Assembly (NCBI GenBank): GCA_022842725.1
Contig: JALHOZ010000014.1
Span: 37,987 to 101,986 of the forward strand
DNA from: Saprospiraceae bacterium
Lineage (GTDB): Bacteria > Bacteroidota > Bacteroidia > Chitinophagales > Saprospiraceae
DNA: 64,000 bases
Direction of reading: 5' to 3'
The translations under genes were made by a program, and so were the position numbers. The notes beneath the pieces were generated by a model. It had not been told where the DNA came from and ran no database searches. It saw nothing but the letters and a program-made list of their open reading frames with translations. Positions within the stretch are counted from its first letter, which is position 1. Every line of letters starts with the position of its first letter. Below are positions 47,601 to 54,951 of the stretch, in pieces.

Positions 47601-47890
47601 CCTTGGGATTGGTAACTTATAGATAATTCTGGATTAACACCATTGGTGCCTGCTGGCAATTGTATGGGAATATTATAACCTGCCACGCCATTAGATACTG
47701 ATGCATTAGCAGTTATACTACCCGCAGGTAGTGTAGTATTTACAACTTTTGCATTAAACGTTGCCGTCGTGTGCAAAGTCTGATAGGTTACTGCCTGACC
47801 TGAGAGGGATTCGGTGCTTAGCACAAAAAATACTAAAATCGAAAAATATAATTTGTTAAGAGTTATTCGTAATAAGCAATTTAAATCCAT
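41699..47890 (-). CDS. RHS/YD-repeat polymorphic toxin with SpvB-like N-terminus and FG-GAP repeats
   Basis: About 2063 residues from ATG 47890, which gives a normal signal peptide and lies downstream of a full promoter; the frame runs to 47953. Domains in order: signal peptide; SpvB-like module (GVAGYNIPIQLPAGTNGVNPELS, GLLGHGWALGGLS); about seven FG-GAP calcium-type motifs (GDFNGDGFSDI, GDFNGDGIDDV, GDFNGDSKSDI); long YD repeats (YNYDNFGRLIST, YEYNGYGELF). The RHS core follows (VHTDHLGSIVAVTDASA, ARLYDPINGRMLSPDN, YANNNPLSYIDPDG). About 290 residues remain after the core: a glycine-rich hydrophobic pre-toxin part, then a 136-residue tip (about 41702-42109) that I do not recognise. RHS toxins enclose and deliver such tips to rivals or hosts. 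Confidence 0.9.
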   Translation of the reverse strand: MDLNCLLRITLNKLYFSILVFFVLSTESLSGQAVTYQTLHTTATFNAKVVNTTLPAGSITANASVSNGVAGYNIPIQLPAGTNGVNPELSISYQSQGNDGLLGHGWALGGLSMITRVTKSIYHDGVVSSAQLDATDRFAIDGTRMISTTGVYGANGTVYSKEFEDFSKITSFGVTGSGPTYFVAESKEGVEYYYGNTVDSRFMNATNTDVLFWRLNKVRYKDGNYIDYIYETIDNEIRIKEIKYTGNDLVTPTPLLPYNSILFEYKQRAIDTKFKINTYEFDTNVKLNSVLTKITLISDSESFKSYEFNYANNTTNVYLNEVIEKGSDGVALNSTIFQYGAAGPLATQKWLGFSSTNPSDMISGDFNGDGFSDICQPERTLINGNYFQTKFTVYTKAPTSANENFFLQYVKVLPEKGISVSGYNAYNYFTGDFNGDGIDDVVFAQFSNDFLFPFRNITIFYSQVNPANNAVSFIEQVITANFNYYYVDWIAKRDFFSIGDFNGDGVKDIFLTLELEALPGNKHTRPFVWYGGPIGSTSNSFSLLTLSPPWAVTNEYWHKKNRTIDFDGDGRDEIMITMGSNSAIYRLTGTNHTLIKESGFPTEWHLVFQGDFNGDRKSDLLTRGTLNSNTTPWYIAISTGKNWEESLFTWTNQNAPQIDENYAGDKIIVGDFNGDSKSDILRTRNFSTSPPNSTSGYITQYLSYGNSLNFSYKFSVFPSTVFTSVSNIVGDFNGDGRTDFINRPNLTSASYVYYLNSEGKDYLLEAVKNGENHITNFTYTRMSQLGSHYVRSSITAYPFNSLRLPIYLVTSLQKEGLSPTYYEYKDAIIHRGGRGFLGYKQVTEYNTVKYMYQDYKYNLNTNCAIMSLDSIINRKQLVRINKKSISNTYTQLNTGSFERIIWHKNPQVIDDNIIEGTLKETNNVTYDTDGNVENTNIKFYKKGSPNVLVEQVSTQSTYIMKGSFRKNLPDLITSTSTRTGESAFTISTKHYYNDKGQITSKIDFYLLPKALTHTYEYNDKGNQYKLTLSTAGQLDRSTTNTFDPKGRFILSSVNALGQTSSTTYIQKWAKPDESIGVDGIKTKYNYDNFGRLISTIYKKGLPEEYTTLMTYGWSLSNASTYILLSHPGRPDVKTYYDKLGREIIKETEGFNGYWTTTKMSYDILGNKSTETGPYRASLSETGLLTTYNYDDYNRLSSVINSLRTINYGYTFTGGESKITKTLVIPSPGVNQVSHAISDVTGKTISVTDNGGTLSYTYYSNGQIKSVLNGAVTYTTNEYDVYGRQSKLIDINAGTTTYEYNGYGELFKENNPASSNVTYTYNQIGQIKTRVAAEGTTTYLYNTVANVKINKLDKITSFGVNNEETFVYDPVYGKLESTTRKIDNVSFITSYTYNKYNDQLTTTYSSGIVVTNNYDANGFLTTILNGSTTIFTTNEMSPYNDYKKYSFGNGLITDITYNQTFPTRFYSRNITGTIVRQDLNQVWEYQTGNLKSRNDVVKNKVETFGFDNLNRLTSGIVTGGTSYTYNFSTNGNITFKPDATYATSNGMEYLLPKINAISKVNSVNDISIDQQNITYSTYQRPLTITESLSPIQSVEFLYGHDYERRRSTFKSGTTTTETRWYLGNYERQIKGSTTRDIHYVTNGERLISIIVKVGSTVTNYYVHTDHLGSIVAVTDASAAYVAQQNYDAWGRKRNTTDWTYDAVQTVPDWLYRGYTGHEEYPSFNLINMNARLYDPINGRMLSPDNAITFPYSTQGYNRYSYANNNPLSYIDPDGNEAITAILISVAISVTANGINNVLNDRNFFNGAFQTAVIGIVTSGISMGIGTVAQGLATAGLSKVEVALVQGVMHGFTSGMFSAVQGGSYWKGFASGTLSSLTSSSVAGLGGGDASIIIGGTLSGGVGAAVTGGNVMHGMLYGLISSSLNHSLHRLESKTIKQQKANLENGIKQVLKSAKIGDKITSKELVTKYAVPKSAANLINSFTKISNSSIKVDWSSGLSMMAAEAASDAVFNDGIINVEFLKNGLKLSGGAIGIEYNNKIHYTIFLYGNSAMLQNVKEWEWKIGL

Positions 47891-47918
47891 AATCCAGAAA
47901 AATTTTAAATGTACTAGA

Positions 47919-47949
47919 CAAATGTAATAACTTCTTGTTAATATAACAA
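47919..47949 (-). promoter_or_regulatory. Full Bacteroidota promoter of the RHS toxin gene
   Basis: On the minus strand TTG (47949-47947) and TACATTTG (47926-47919) are separated by 20 bases. The start site falls near 47912, about 22 bases before the ATG at 47890. The first ATG of the frame at 47953 lies upstream of this promoter and is therefore unlikely. Confidence 0.7.
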
Positions 47950-48070
47950 GCAATTTTGTAAATATTTTGTAACATTAACAAATTTATTACAATTTTACTT
48001 AGCACATGACAAAAAAACAAAAAGCCATGCGTAAAAATTTGATTTATTGAACACTAAAACATAATTTACG

Positions 48071-48604
48071 ATGGCTACAGTCAAATTTACAAATATTGCC
48101 TGGGAATTGTTCGAGAACCTACCATCATTAACAAAACCAAGAACTGATTTTATTGCATTAATTATTGTATCGGTCCTAAAAGTAGGAACGGTAAATCTGT
48201 CAAAAATTTCAATAGGCATGGGAGGTCAAGCCAATGTCCAATCGAATTACCGGCGGATACAAAGTTTTATTGATCAGATAAGATGGTGTTATCTTGCACT
48301 TTTTCCACTAATTTTGAAATGGAGCAATGTCAAAGGCCCTTTAACATTAATCATTGATAGCACCAATTGAAAACTTAACAGTTCAGACCTGAACATTTTT
48401 TGCATCAGTGTGCTTTGTTAAGGATTCTGTGTGCCTGAATCAGAAACACTATTACAAAAAAAGATAATAATTGTTAAAAAAGAGGACTCAATTGATGACC
48501 TGATTGATAACAACACCTGGAATGCTAAAAATAAAATCGATTATCAAAAGCTGTGAATTTACCTTCTCAATTTAATCGATGAAGCCAAAATATCTAAAAA
48601 ATAA
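48071..48604 (+). pseudogene. IS4-type transposase remnant with in-frame stops
   Basis: The first 99 codons read like the N-terminus of an IS4-family transposase (GGQANVQSNYRRIQSFID, then LTLIIDSTN). The next codon is TGA where family members carry a Trp (the IDRTNW-KFG motif), and the same frame goes on with KLNSSDLNIFCISVLC, a TAA, then a shorter tail with another stop to 48604. In total 178 codons, about half of a normal transposase, without the YREK catalytic part. It is therefore dead through nonsense mutation plus deletion. I found no terminal inverted repeats. It sits divergent to the RHS gene and marks that edge of the island. Confidence 0.8.
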
Positions 48605-49042
48605 TATCTCTGAATTTTCTTACCTTCTAATATTTTTATTCATTTTTAAGACCGGGAACAACAATATTGCCAAATTATAAAATTATCCTCTCTCATAAAT
48701 TAGCAGGATCGGACAAACCTCGTAGATGATTTTTTCCCTATTTTTGTATCTGAATTTGTATTTAAAATATTTTCAACCTTTCCTGATAAATTAAAATAAA
48801 TTAAATCATGACACCAAAAAATGATTTTTGTAATTCTTCCTTTTTTAAGGCCTGTTTCGTAATTATTACATTCGGCATGATTATTAATGTTATCAAAAAC
48901 GGGTATTATTTTGGAATTTGGCTACACCAGATTTCAAATTAAAAACACCCTAAATCATTTTTTTTGTGTTGATGACAAATAATATATATATTGAAGTGAA
49001 CTGATTTTTACATCAAAATAAATCTACCAGAAACATTTCACA
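48605..49042. other. AT-rich intergenic stretch with one small frame
   Basis: 438 bp between the transposase remnant and the serine hydrolase gene. Apart from the small frame at 48808-48942, which has a TAnnTTTG box (TATTTTTG) at 48739-48746, I see no gene, RNA or terminator. Confidence 0.5.
48808..48942 (+). CDS. Possible 44-aa one-helix membrane peptide
   Basis: The frame starts with ATG and codes for 44 residues: a short polar N-terminus, a hydrophobic stretch (FKACFVIITFGMIINVI), then a NGYYFGIWLHQI tail rich in aromatic residues. A TAnnTTTG box is 62 bases upstream. Short proteins with a KxGYxxGxWL tail are, from memory, frequent in Bacteroidota, but this is weak evidence. It could be spurious. 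Confidence 0.3.
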   Translation: MTPKNDFCNSSFFKACFVIITFGMIINVIKNGYYFGIWLHQISN

Positions 49043-50383
49043 TCATTGTTTTTTAGGAATCACTTCCAAAATCTTTTTCAAAAAAGTATCCGCATCAAAA
49101 TCACTGTAACCCAAACGTACGATAACCAGATCATACGAAGGAATGATCAAAACAAATTGCCCCTGATAACCGTCCGCGTAAAACATATCTTTGGGTGCTG
49201 AAGGGAATGTTTTGCTGTTTTTTCCCAGCCAAAAATGGGCACCGTATTGTCCGTCAGAACCTTGTGCTTCAGAAGTAGTATACTGAACCCAATGTTCGGG
49301 CAATATCCTTTTACCCATCCACATTCCGTTGTTTTTATACAACATTCCGAATTTTGCCCAGTCTCTGGCCGTAGCAAATGTATAACTCGAACCAATATAA
49401 TTTCCGGTGGCATCGGTCTCCATAATCACGGACTCCATACCCAATGGTTTGAACAATCTGCGGTACATGTAAGAATGGTAGGCTTCGTCATTGCCAAAAC
49501 GGTCTCTGAGGTATTTGGACACAAGATTGCTGGTCCCGGAACTGTACATCCAGAAAGTTGCCGGTTTGTGTGCCTGCTTTTTTGAAAGCGGAATCACAGC
49601 AACATTGGGAGATTCGTACAACATAGAAGTGACGTCCGATACTTTTTCATAATCTTCATTCCACTCAAGACCACTGTTCATAAACAACAAATCATTCAGC
49701 GTGATATTTTTGCGTTCGTCGTTTACCCATTCAGGAAACAGGGAGTTTTGTGCAGGGTCTACCTTACCATTTAAAACCATCAGACCGGCAAAAGTATTCA
49801 TGAGACTTTTGGTCATGGACCAGCCCAATTGAGGCATATCTTTATGGACGGGCGGAGCATACATTTCCGCAATCATTGTATCGCGGTGGATGACCAATAC
49901 TGTAGATGTTCTTTTTTGACTAAATGTTTTTCCATCATCAAAAGCAGTTTCCACAACAGACATTAATTTTTGTTTATCGACGCCGGAAGTCACGCCTTCT
50001 ACCCATTCAAAATCAGAAGCCAAAGTGTCTTCATCAAACATCACATCATTTCTCGTATATACAAAATCTGGTCGCTGCCCGTTTGGACTTAAAACACAAC
50101 CAACTCCGGTTTTGTAATAAGCTCTTTTCTTTTTCAGGCCAAAAAAGGAAGATGTTACCGATTTTTCCGCCTCATTTATATCAATCTGTACATAAGGCAG
50201 GATACTGTGGTGCAATACATTTTTTTTGATTTCGTCCTTATCCCTCCCGGAAATAAAATGGCACGAACAAACCATTTTTGAAGCAAAACCGGTCGCAATA
50301 CCCAAACGTGGGTAATAATAGACATACAAAAACCCTATCAACCCGATGACAAAAATACCTGAAAATAAAACTGATTTTTTCAT
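49043..50383 (-). CDS. Serine hydrolase of the class C beta-lactamase family
   Basis: 446 residues with an N-terminal membrane anchor or signal (residues 5-27) and a beta-lactamase/DD-peptidase fold. SxxK is present as GWSMTKSLMN (Ser near 188), the Tyr motif as MYSSGTSN (near 278) and the third motif region as YADGYQGQFV (near 402). It resembles 6-aminohexanoate-oligomer hydrolase (NylB) and EstB-type enzymes, which cleave amides or esters and are not resistance enzymes. Two CxC Cys (VCSCHF) near residue 38 are unusual. It acts in the periplasm; substrate unknown. Not clearly co-transcribed with anything. Confidence 0.85.
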   Translation of the reverse strand: MKKSVLFSGIFVIGLIGFLYVYYYPRLGIATGFASKMVCSCHFISGRDKDEIKKNVLHHSILPYVQIDINEAEKSVTSSFFGLKKKRAYYKTGVGCVLSPNGQRPDFVYTRNDVMFDEDTLASDFEWVEGVTSGVDKQKLMSVVETAFDDGKTFSQKRTSTVLVIHRDTMIAEMYAPPVHKDMPQLGWSMTKSLMNTFAGLMVLNGKVDPAQNSLFPEWVNDERKNITLNDLLFMNSGLEWNEDYEKVSDVTSMLYESPNVAVIPLSKKQAHKPATFWMYSSGTSNLVSKYLRDRFGNDEAYHSYMYRRLFKPLGMESVIMETDATGNYIGSSYTFATARDWAKFGMLYKNNGMWMGKRILPEHWVQYTTSEAQGSDGQYGAHFWLGKNSKTFPSAPKDMFYADGYQGQFVLIIPSYDLVIVRLGYSDFDADTFLKKILEVIPKKQ

Positions 50384-50755
50384 AAAACATCTGTATTAAA
50401 CAAAATAATTATAACAAAAATTTATACCATAACAAGGTTATACAACAAACATCCACCTGATTCAGCCTTGGTATATTTTCTCTTTTACAAACGAGGAAAC
50501 ATCATTCCAAAAACCGACAACATTACCATAAACAGCTTTTTTACAATATTTTTTTCTGTTTCTGCAATACCAAATATTTTTTTAAAAACAATCTTTTGGT
50601 TCTGTAAGTTCAGAAACAGACCACTTTTCTGTCTAAAATGTTAATTTTTTTTCAACACATTTGAGCGCTAAGGTGTACGTTCTACCTCGTTTATAACCTG
50701 ATTTTAAACATAAACCCCGGATAAAGAGTTACCTTCATATGTTAAAATTAAAAAG
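50384..50755. other. Intergenic region without recognisable content
   Basis: 372 bp between two divergent genes. It is AT-rich; a 9-bp CTGTTTCTG/CAGAAACAG inverted repeat with a spacer of about 45 bases is present around 50559-50620, without a T-run. No gene or RNA is supported. Confidence 0.4.
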
Positions 50756-51913
50756 ATGAACACGGATTCTCTTCAAAAAATTTCTGACCTGTCAAAACAA
50801 ATCGTCGGTAGTGATGAACCTTTTAAAATGATTTTTTCAAAAATCAGGTCAAATGATGTTCCTTACAACCAGATTATTGTCAAACCCGTTCGACTCAAAG
50901 ATAACAAAAAACTATCCTGCGTTTTCAGGTCGTCTACAAAAGATGAAACCAAAAATATCGATACGGAAATGTTTGAAACTATGTCCGCCACCTGGTTGCA
51001 AACCTATTTTTTCAACCTTGATATCCTGACACAAGACAAAACCATTCAGTGTTTACAAAGCAAAAAAGGTAAATTGTCGATCATAAAAAAAAATGTAGCC
51101 AATAAACTTGCTGTTGACCTTTCACATGACCACAACAAAAAATCGTTTGTCAACGCAGAAGGACCTTATTATAAAGATCTGGGACTGATTTCCGATGGCG
51201 GATTGGTATTTTCAAAGGGACAGAAAAAATACAATCAGGTCAATAAATATATAGAAAACATTCACCACCTTTTGGCTGATGCAGGAGAAAGACAAACATT
51301 TCGGGTTGCTGATATGGGAAGCGGAAAAGCCTATCTCACCTTTGCGTTGAATGAATACTTATCCGCCGAAAAAGGATGGGAGACCCATGTGACCGGATAT
51401 GAATCCCGTCCTGATCTCACAGACACCTGCAATAACATCGTTCAAAAACATCATATCAAGGGTTTACATTTTGTTACCGCCAATATCAGTCAGGCACCTT
51501 CAGAACCCGTGGATATGGTCGTTGCGCTCCATGCCTGCGATATTGCTACTGATATGGCTATCGCTTACGGCATTCAAAACCATGCAGAATATATTGTCCT
51601 GGCTCCCTGCTGTCAGAAACAAATTCGTAAAAGTATGTCCGGAGACCACGTTTTGTCACCTGTCATAAAACATGGCATCCTGGAAGAAAGACTCGCCGAA
51701 ATGTTGACTGACGGTTTACGCGCTCTGTTTCTTCAAGCCAAAGGTTACCAAACCAAAGTATTCGAATTTATTTCTTTGGAACATACCCAAAAAAATGTGA
51801 TGATTACCGCAAAAAAAGGAAAAGTCGATCCCAAAGCTATGACACAATTTGAAGAAATCAAAAAAACCTTCGGTATTGAATACCATTATCTCGAAAAACT
51901 TTTTGAAAAATAA
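50756..51913 (+). CDS. SAM-dependent methyltransferase of the PF13679-like (Methyltransf_32) type
   Basis: 385 residues, cytoplasmic. A SAM-binding loop DMGSGKAYLTFAL lies near residue 186, followed by GYESRPDL (acidic loop), then VVALHACDIATDMAIAYG (near 258) and APCCQKQIR (near 283). The HACD and PCC patterns are typical of PF13679 proteins such as GSTCD-like enzymes, which are thought to act on RNA. The N-terminal half (residues 1-170) is a separate helical/beta region of unknown role. The gene ends 67 bp before pcm and may be expressed with it. Confidence 0.8.
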   Translation: MNTDSLQKISDLSKQIVGSDEPFKMIFSKIRSNDVPYNQIIVKPVRLKDNKKLSCVFRSSTKDETKNIDTEMFETMSATWLQTYFFNLDILTQDKTIQCLQSKKGKLSIIKKNVANKLAVDLSHDHNKKSFVNAEGPYYKDLGLISDGGLVFSKGQKKYNQVNKYIENIHHLLADAGERQTFRVADMGSGKAYLTFALNEYLSAEKGWETHVTGYESRPDLTDTCNNIVQKHHIKGLHFVTANISQAPSEPVDMVVALHACDIATDMAIAYGIQNHAEYIVLAPCCQKQIRKSMSGDHVLSPVIKHGILEERLAEMLTDGLRALFLQAKGYQTKVFEFISLEHTQKNVMITAKKGKVDPKAMTQFEEIKKTFGIEYHYLEKLFEK

Positions 51914-51954
51914 TTTTTATTGATCATATTATATATTTTTATAATATATATTTC

Positions 51955-51962
51955 TATCTTTG
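51955..51962 (+). promoter_or_regulatory. -7 box for pcm
   Basis: TATCTTTG matches TAnnTTTG, 18 bases before the TTG start at 51980. The upstream in-frame codons from 51920 overlap this box, so they are not translated from this promoter. The -33 TTG is not at the right distance. Confidence 0.5.
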
Positions 51963-51979
51963 CCAATAAATTTCATCCA

Positions 51980-52684
51980 TTGACTGATACATATCGATTA
52001 AAAGGATTGCGGCAACAACTTGTCAGAGAACTGAAAACCAAAGGTATTCAGGATGTTCGGATTTTGCAGGCGTTTGAAGAAATTCCAAGGCATTATTTTT
52101 TAGATAAGGCTTTTGCTGAATGGGCTTACAAAGATGTACCATTCCCGATTGAGGCCGACCAGACCATTTCTCAACCTTATACCGTAGCATTTCAAACCCA
52201 ATTGCTCGATATCCGCAAGGGGGACAGAGTGTTGGAAATAGGTACAGGTTCAGGTTTTCAGGCAAGTGTCCTGGCTTATATTGGTGCCAGAGTCTACACC
52301 ATCGAAAGACAGGAAAAACTGTTCCATCAAACGAAGTCTTTGCTTGAAAAAATCGGTTTTCCTCAGGTGAGAACATTATTTGGCGATGGATATGAAGGTG
52401 CACCAAGATATGCTCCTTATGATAAAATACTGATTACAGCCGGTGCACAACATATTCCTCAAACACTGGTCGAGCAGCTGGTTCCGGGAGGTGTGATGGT
52501 GATTCCTCTGGGAAATGAAAACGAACAAATCATGAAACGATACACCAAAACTGAAAACAATACACTCTTTGAAGAAAGTTTTGACAAGTTCCGTTTTGTG
52601 CCTTTCCTGAAAGGTATTCAACAAGTTTCCGGTGCTCCCACCAAACCTGTCCAGACTGTCAACAGGCTAAAAGTAAGTTTATAA
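51980..52684 (+). CDS. pcm: Protein-L-isoaspartate O-methyltransferase, TTG start
   Basis: 234 residues from the TTG at 51980, reading (M)TDTYRLKGLRQQLVRELK, which is where family proteins begin. Pcm transfers a methyl from SAM to isoaspartyl residues in damaged proteins and starts their repair. Visible: EIPRHYFLDKAFAEWAYKD, ADQTISQPYTVAFQTQLL, the SAM loop VLEIGTGSGFQASVL (near residue 86) and GGVMVIPLG. The open frame continues upstream to 51920 with an AT-rich hydrophobic stretch; I reject that start because a TATCTTTG promoter box overlaps it. Key residues are all present. Confidence 0.92.
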   Translation: MTDTYRLKGLRQQLVRELKTKGIQDVRILQAFEEIPRHYFLDKAFAEWAYKDVPFPIEADQTISQPYTVAFQTQLLDIRKGDRVLEIGTGSGFQASVLAYIGARVYTIERQEKLFHQTKSLLEKIGFPQVRTLFGDGYEGAPRYAPYDKILITAGAQHIPQTLVEQLVPGGVMVIPLGNENEQIMKRYTKTENNTLFEESFDKFRFVPFLKGIQQVSGAPTKPVQTVNRLKVSL

Positions 52685-52884
52685 CAGACAGACTTTGACA
52701 TAAGTTCAACAAATGGTTGATACATCCTGATGTTCGTATCATTTTACATCAATGTGTCCTCGGTTTTGTATAATTTATCCGTACAAAAACCAAAAAAAAG
52801 CGTCAGTAAGGTGAAGAATGGAAGGTTCTTTCCGGTTTCCTGACAATTCCCGTTTTTATCTTTTCCTATTCCTGTTTTTTTGTG

Positions 52885-52892
52885 TAGCTTTG
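52885..52892 (+). promoter_or_regulatory. -7 box for the HEAT-cyclophilin gene
   Basis: TAGCTTTG fits TAnnTTTG and lies 30 bases upstream of the ATG at 52915. No -33 TTG is seen. Confidence 0.45.
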
Positions 52893-52914
52893 CCATCTCG
52901 AATCGAATCCGGGT

Positions 52915-54918
52915 ATGAAACATCTTTTTTATTTTTGTTTTTTCAGCTTTATCCTTATTCTGGATAATGGTTGTATTCCTAAAACAGACACACCGATAAC
53001 TTCTGTCGTCACTGACCTGAATGACAAGGAGCTGCAAACCATCTTAACACTCCAGGCAAAAGTACATACCGACAGTATGTATCTTTACCTGAAGCACAAA
53101 AATCCGGCTTACCGCTATCAGGTATTAAAAGCATTTTCGTCGTTAAAAGGATTGGTTGCACCTGATTCGATATATCCGTTACTAAATGATCCTGTGATGG
53201 AAGTTCGCGCTGCTGCAGCATTTACATTAGGTCAGACCGGCAACGGTGCTTCGGTTCAACTATTATTGAGCGCGTTCAGATCCAAAGATACGATTTCGGT
53301 CAACAACCTCTTTAACAGCAATATCCTCGAAGCTATCGGCAAAATCGGTGAAGCCAAACTGCTCACATCCATGGCAAGCGTGCGGACTTACAGGGCCACA
53401 GATACTTTACTTCTCCTTGGTCAGATGAAAGGTATCTATCGGTTTATGCTGAGAGACCTGACGGATCCCGAAGGAAGCAGCACAGCGATCAAATTGCTGA
53501 AAGATTCAAAACAACCTCAGGAAATCCGTCTTTACGCTGCGCAATATTTTGCCAGGGGAAAAGAAACCGGTGTTGAAAAATATGCCAAAGACCTGGTCAA
53601 AACGCTTAATACCACCAAAGAAATAGAGTTGAGACTACCGATTGTTCTGGCCTTGGGAAAAACCAAAGATTCAACCATAGTCACCAATCTCAAAGCCCTG
53701 CTTATTACCACACAGGATCCGAGGATGAAGGTTAATGTCATCAAAGCGTTAACCAATTTTCCATATTTTGCTGTTCGTCTCGAAATTGGCGGTTTGTTAA
53801 AAGATAAAAACCACCATGTCGCCCTGGCAGCTTCGCAATTTTTCCTCAAAAACGGAATAAAAGAAGATCTGGAATATTATCAGGTCCACCTGAATGACAG
53901 CCTTCATTGGAAAGTCAAAGCAAATATGTATGGTTGTCTGCTCAAACATGCTCCGATATACAATACAAAATCAAAGGCCTACATTTCTACTCAGATCAAA
54001 ACATTGTTTGACAAATCAAACAACCCTTATGAAAAAGCACAACTTGTTTTTGCACTTAGTCAGGACCCGTTTAATTATCAGCTGATCGAACAGTTAAATG
54101 ATCAGAATATGGCACCGGTCAAAGTAGCCAAAACAGAAGCTTACAAAACCATACTCACAAGTCCGTCATTTTTTAAAGCTTTCGGATATGGTTATCCAAA
54201 GATCAAAGCTTACATCCTGGATATTTTGGCCGGTATTATTCAAAAAGGTGACCCTGCCTCCACTTCCGTTGCTGCGCTGATATTGAGAGAACCGTCCCTT
54301 GGGTGGCGCGAATGGATCAAAGACACGGAGTTTTTGACAGAATCCCTTAAAAAAATAAAGGTCCCGGAAGGTCTTGAAGCCTACGTCGAACTTGATAAAA
54401 CTATTCATTATCTTCAAAACAAAGAATATAAACCCGGAAAATCGTTATACCACAAACCTATTGATTGGGCTGTATTGCTGAGTTCGACAGATTCAAGTTC
54501 TGTAGCGGTCAAAACCACCAAAGGAACGTTCAGGATTCGTTTACATCCCAAAAGGGCTCCTTTTTCTGTTTCGAATTTCCTGACTTTGGTTGAAAAAAAA
54601 TATTTTCACCAAAAAATCATCCATCGTGTAGAGCCTAATTTTGTCACCCAAACGGGTTGTCCGCGAGGTGATGGTTATGGTTCGCTGGATTACACCATAC
54701 CTTCAGAACTGACTTCCGGCAATTACACCACAACCGGTTTGGTAGGAATGGCATCTGCAGGTCACAATACCGAATGTTCGCAATGGTTTGTCACCCACTC
54801 ATCAGCGCCTCATCTGGATGGAAATTATACCATATTCGGACATATCACTGAAGGAATGGACGTAGTGTATAATCTGGATGTTGGCGATAAAATAATTGAA
54901 GTCATTTTTGTAAAATAA
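52915..54918 (+). CDS. HEAT-repeat protein fused to a cyclophilin-type peptidyl-prolyl isomerase
   Basis: 667 residues. Signal of lipoprotein type (ILILDNGC, Cys 20), then about 480 residues of HEAT/PBS-like helical repeats (DPVMEVRAAAAFTLGQTGN, NHHVALAASQFFLKNG), and a C-terminal cyclophilin domain (from about residue 529). The PPIase has KTTKGTFRIRLHPKRAPFSVSNF, FHQKIIHRVEPNFVTQTGC, NTECSQWFVTH and LDGNYTIFGH. Cyclophilins speed cis-trans proline turns. The fusion suggests a periplasmic or outer-membrane folding factor that holds clients with the HEAT arm. The F-x-x-Q/R-x-x-P-x-F-V-x-Q-x-G core is complete except for small variations. Followed by gcvT at 33 bp. Confidence 0.9.
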   Translation: MKHLFYFCFFSFILILDNGCIPKTDTPITSVVTDLNDKELQTILTLQAKVHTDSMYLYLKHKNPAYRYQVLKAFSSLKGLVAPDSIYPLLNDPVMEVRAAAAFTLGQTGNGASVQLLLSAFRSKDTISVNNLFNSNILEAIGKIGEAKLLTSMASVRTYRATDTLLLLGQMKGIYRFMLRDLTDPEGSSTAIKLLKDSKQPQEIRLYAAQYFARGKETGVEKYAKDLVKTLNTTKEIELRLPIVLALGKTKDSTIVTNLKALLITTQDPRMKVNVIKALTNFPYFAVRLEIGGLLKDKNHHVALAASQFFLKNGIKEDLEYYQVHLNDSLHWKVKANMYGCLLKHAPIYNTKSKAYISTQIKTLFDKSNNPYEKAQLVFALSQDPFNYQLIEQLNDQNMAPVKVAKTEAYKTILTSPSFFKAFGYGYPKIKAYILDILAGIIQKGDPASTSVAALILREPSLGWREWIKDTEFLTESLKKIKVPEGLEAYVELDKTIHYLQNKEYKPGKSLYHKPIDWAVLLSSTDSSSVAVKTTKGTFRIRLHPKRAPFSVSNFLTLVEKKYFHQKIIHRVEPNFVTQTGCPRGDGYGSLDYTIPSELTSGNYTTTGLVGMASAGHNTECSQWFVTHSSAPHLDGNYTIFGHITEGMDVVYNLDVGDKIIEVIFVK

Positions 54919-54951
54919 TATTCGCAGACGAATACCTTATAATTTAAATAT

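Noticed and set aside
49043..50383. Antibiotic resistance beta-lactamase
   Set aside because: The motifs fit the NylB/EstB-like hydrolase group and the third motif is not KTG; resistance is not supported.
54919..54951. Glycine riboswitch before gcvT
   Set aside because: Only 33 bases separate the genes and there is no riboswitch-like structure.
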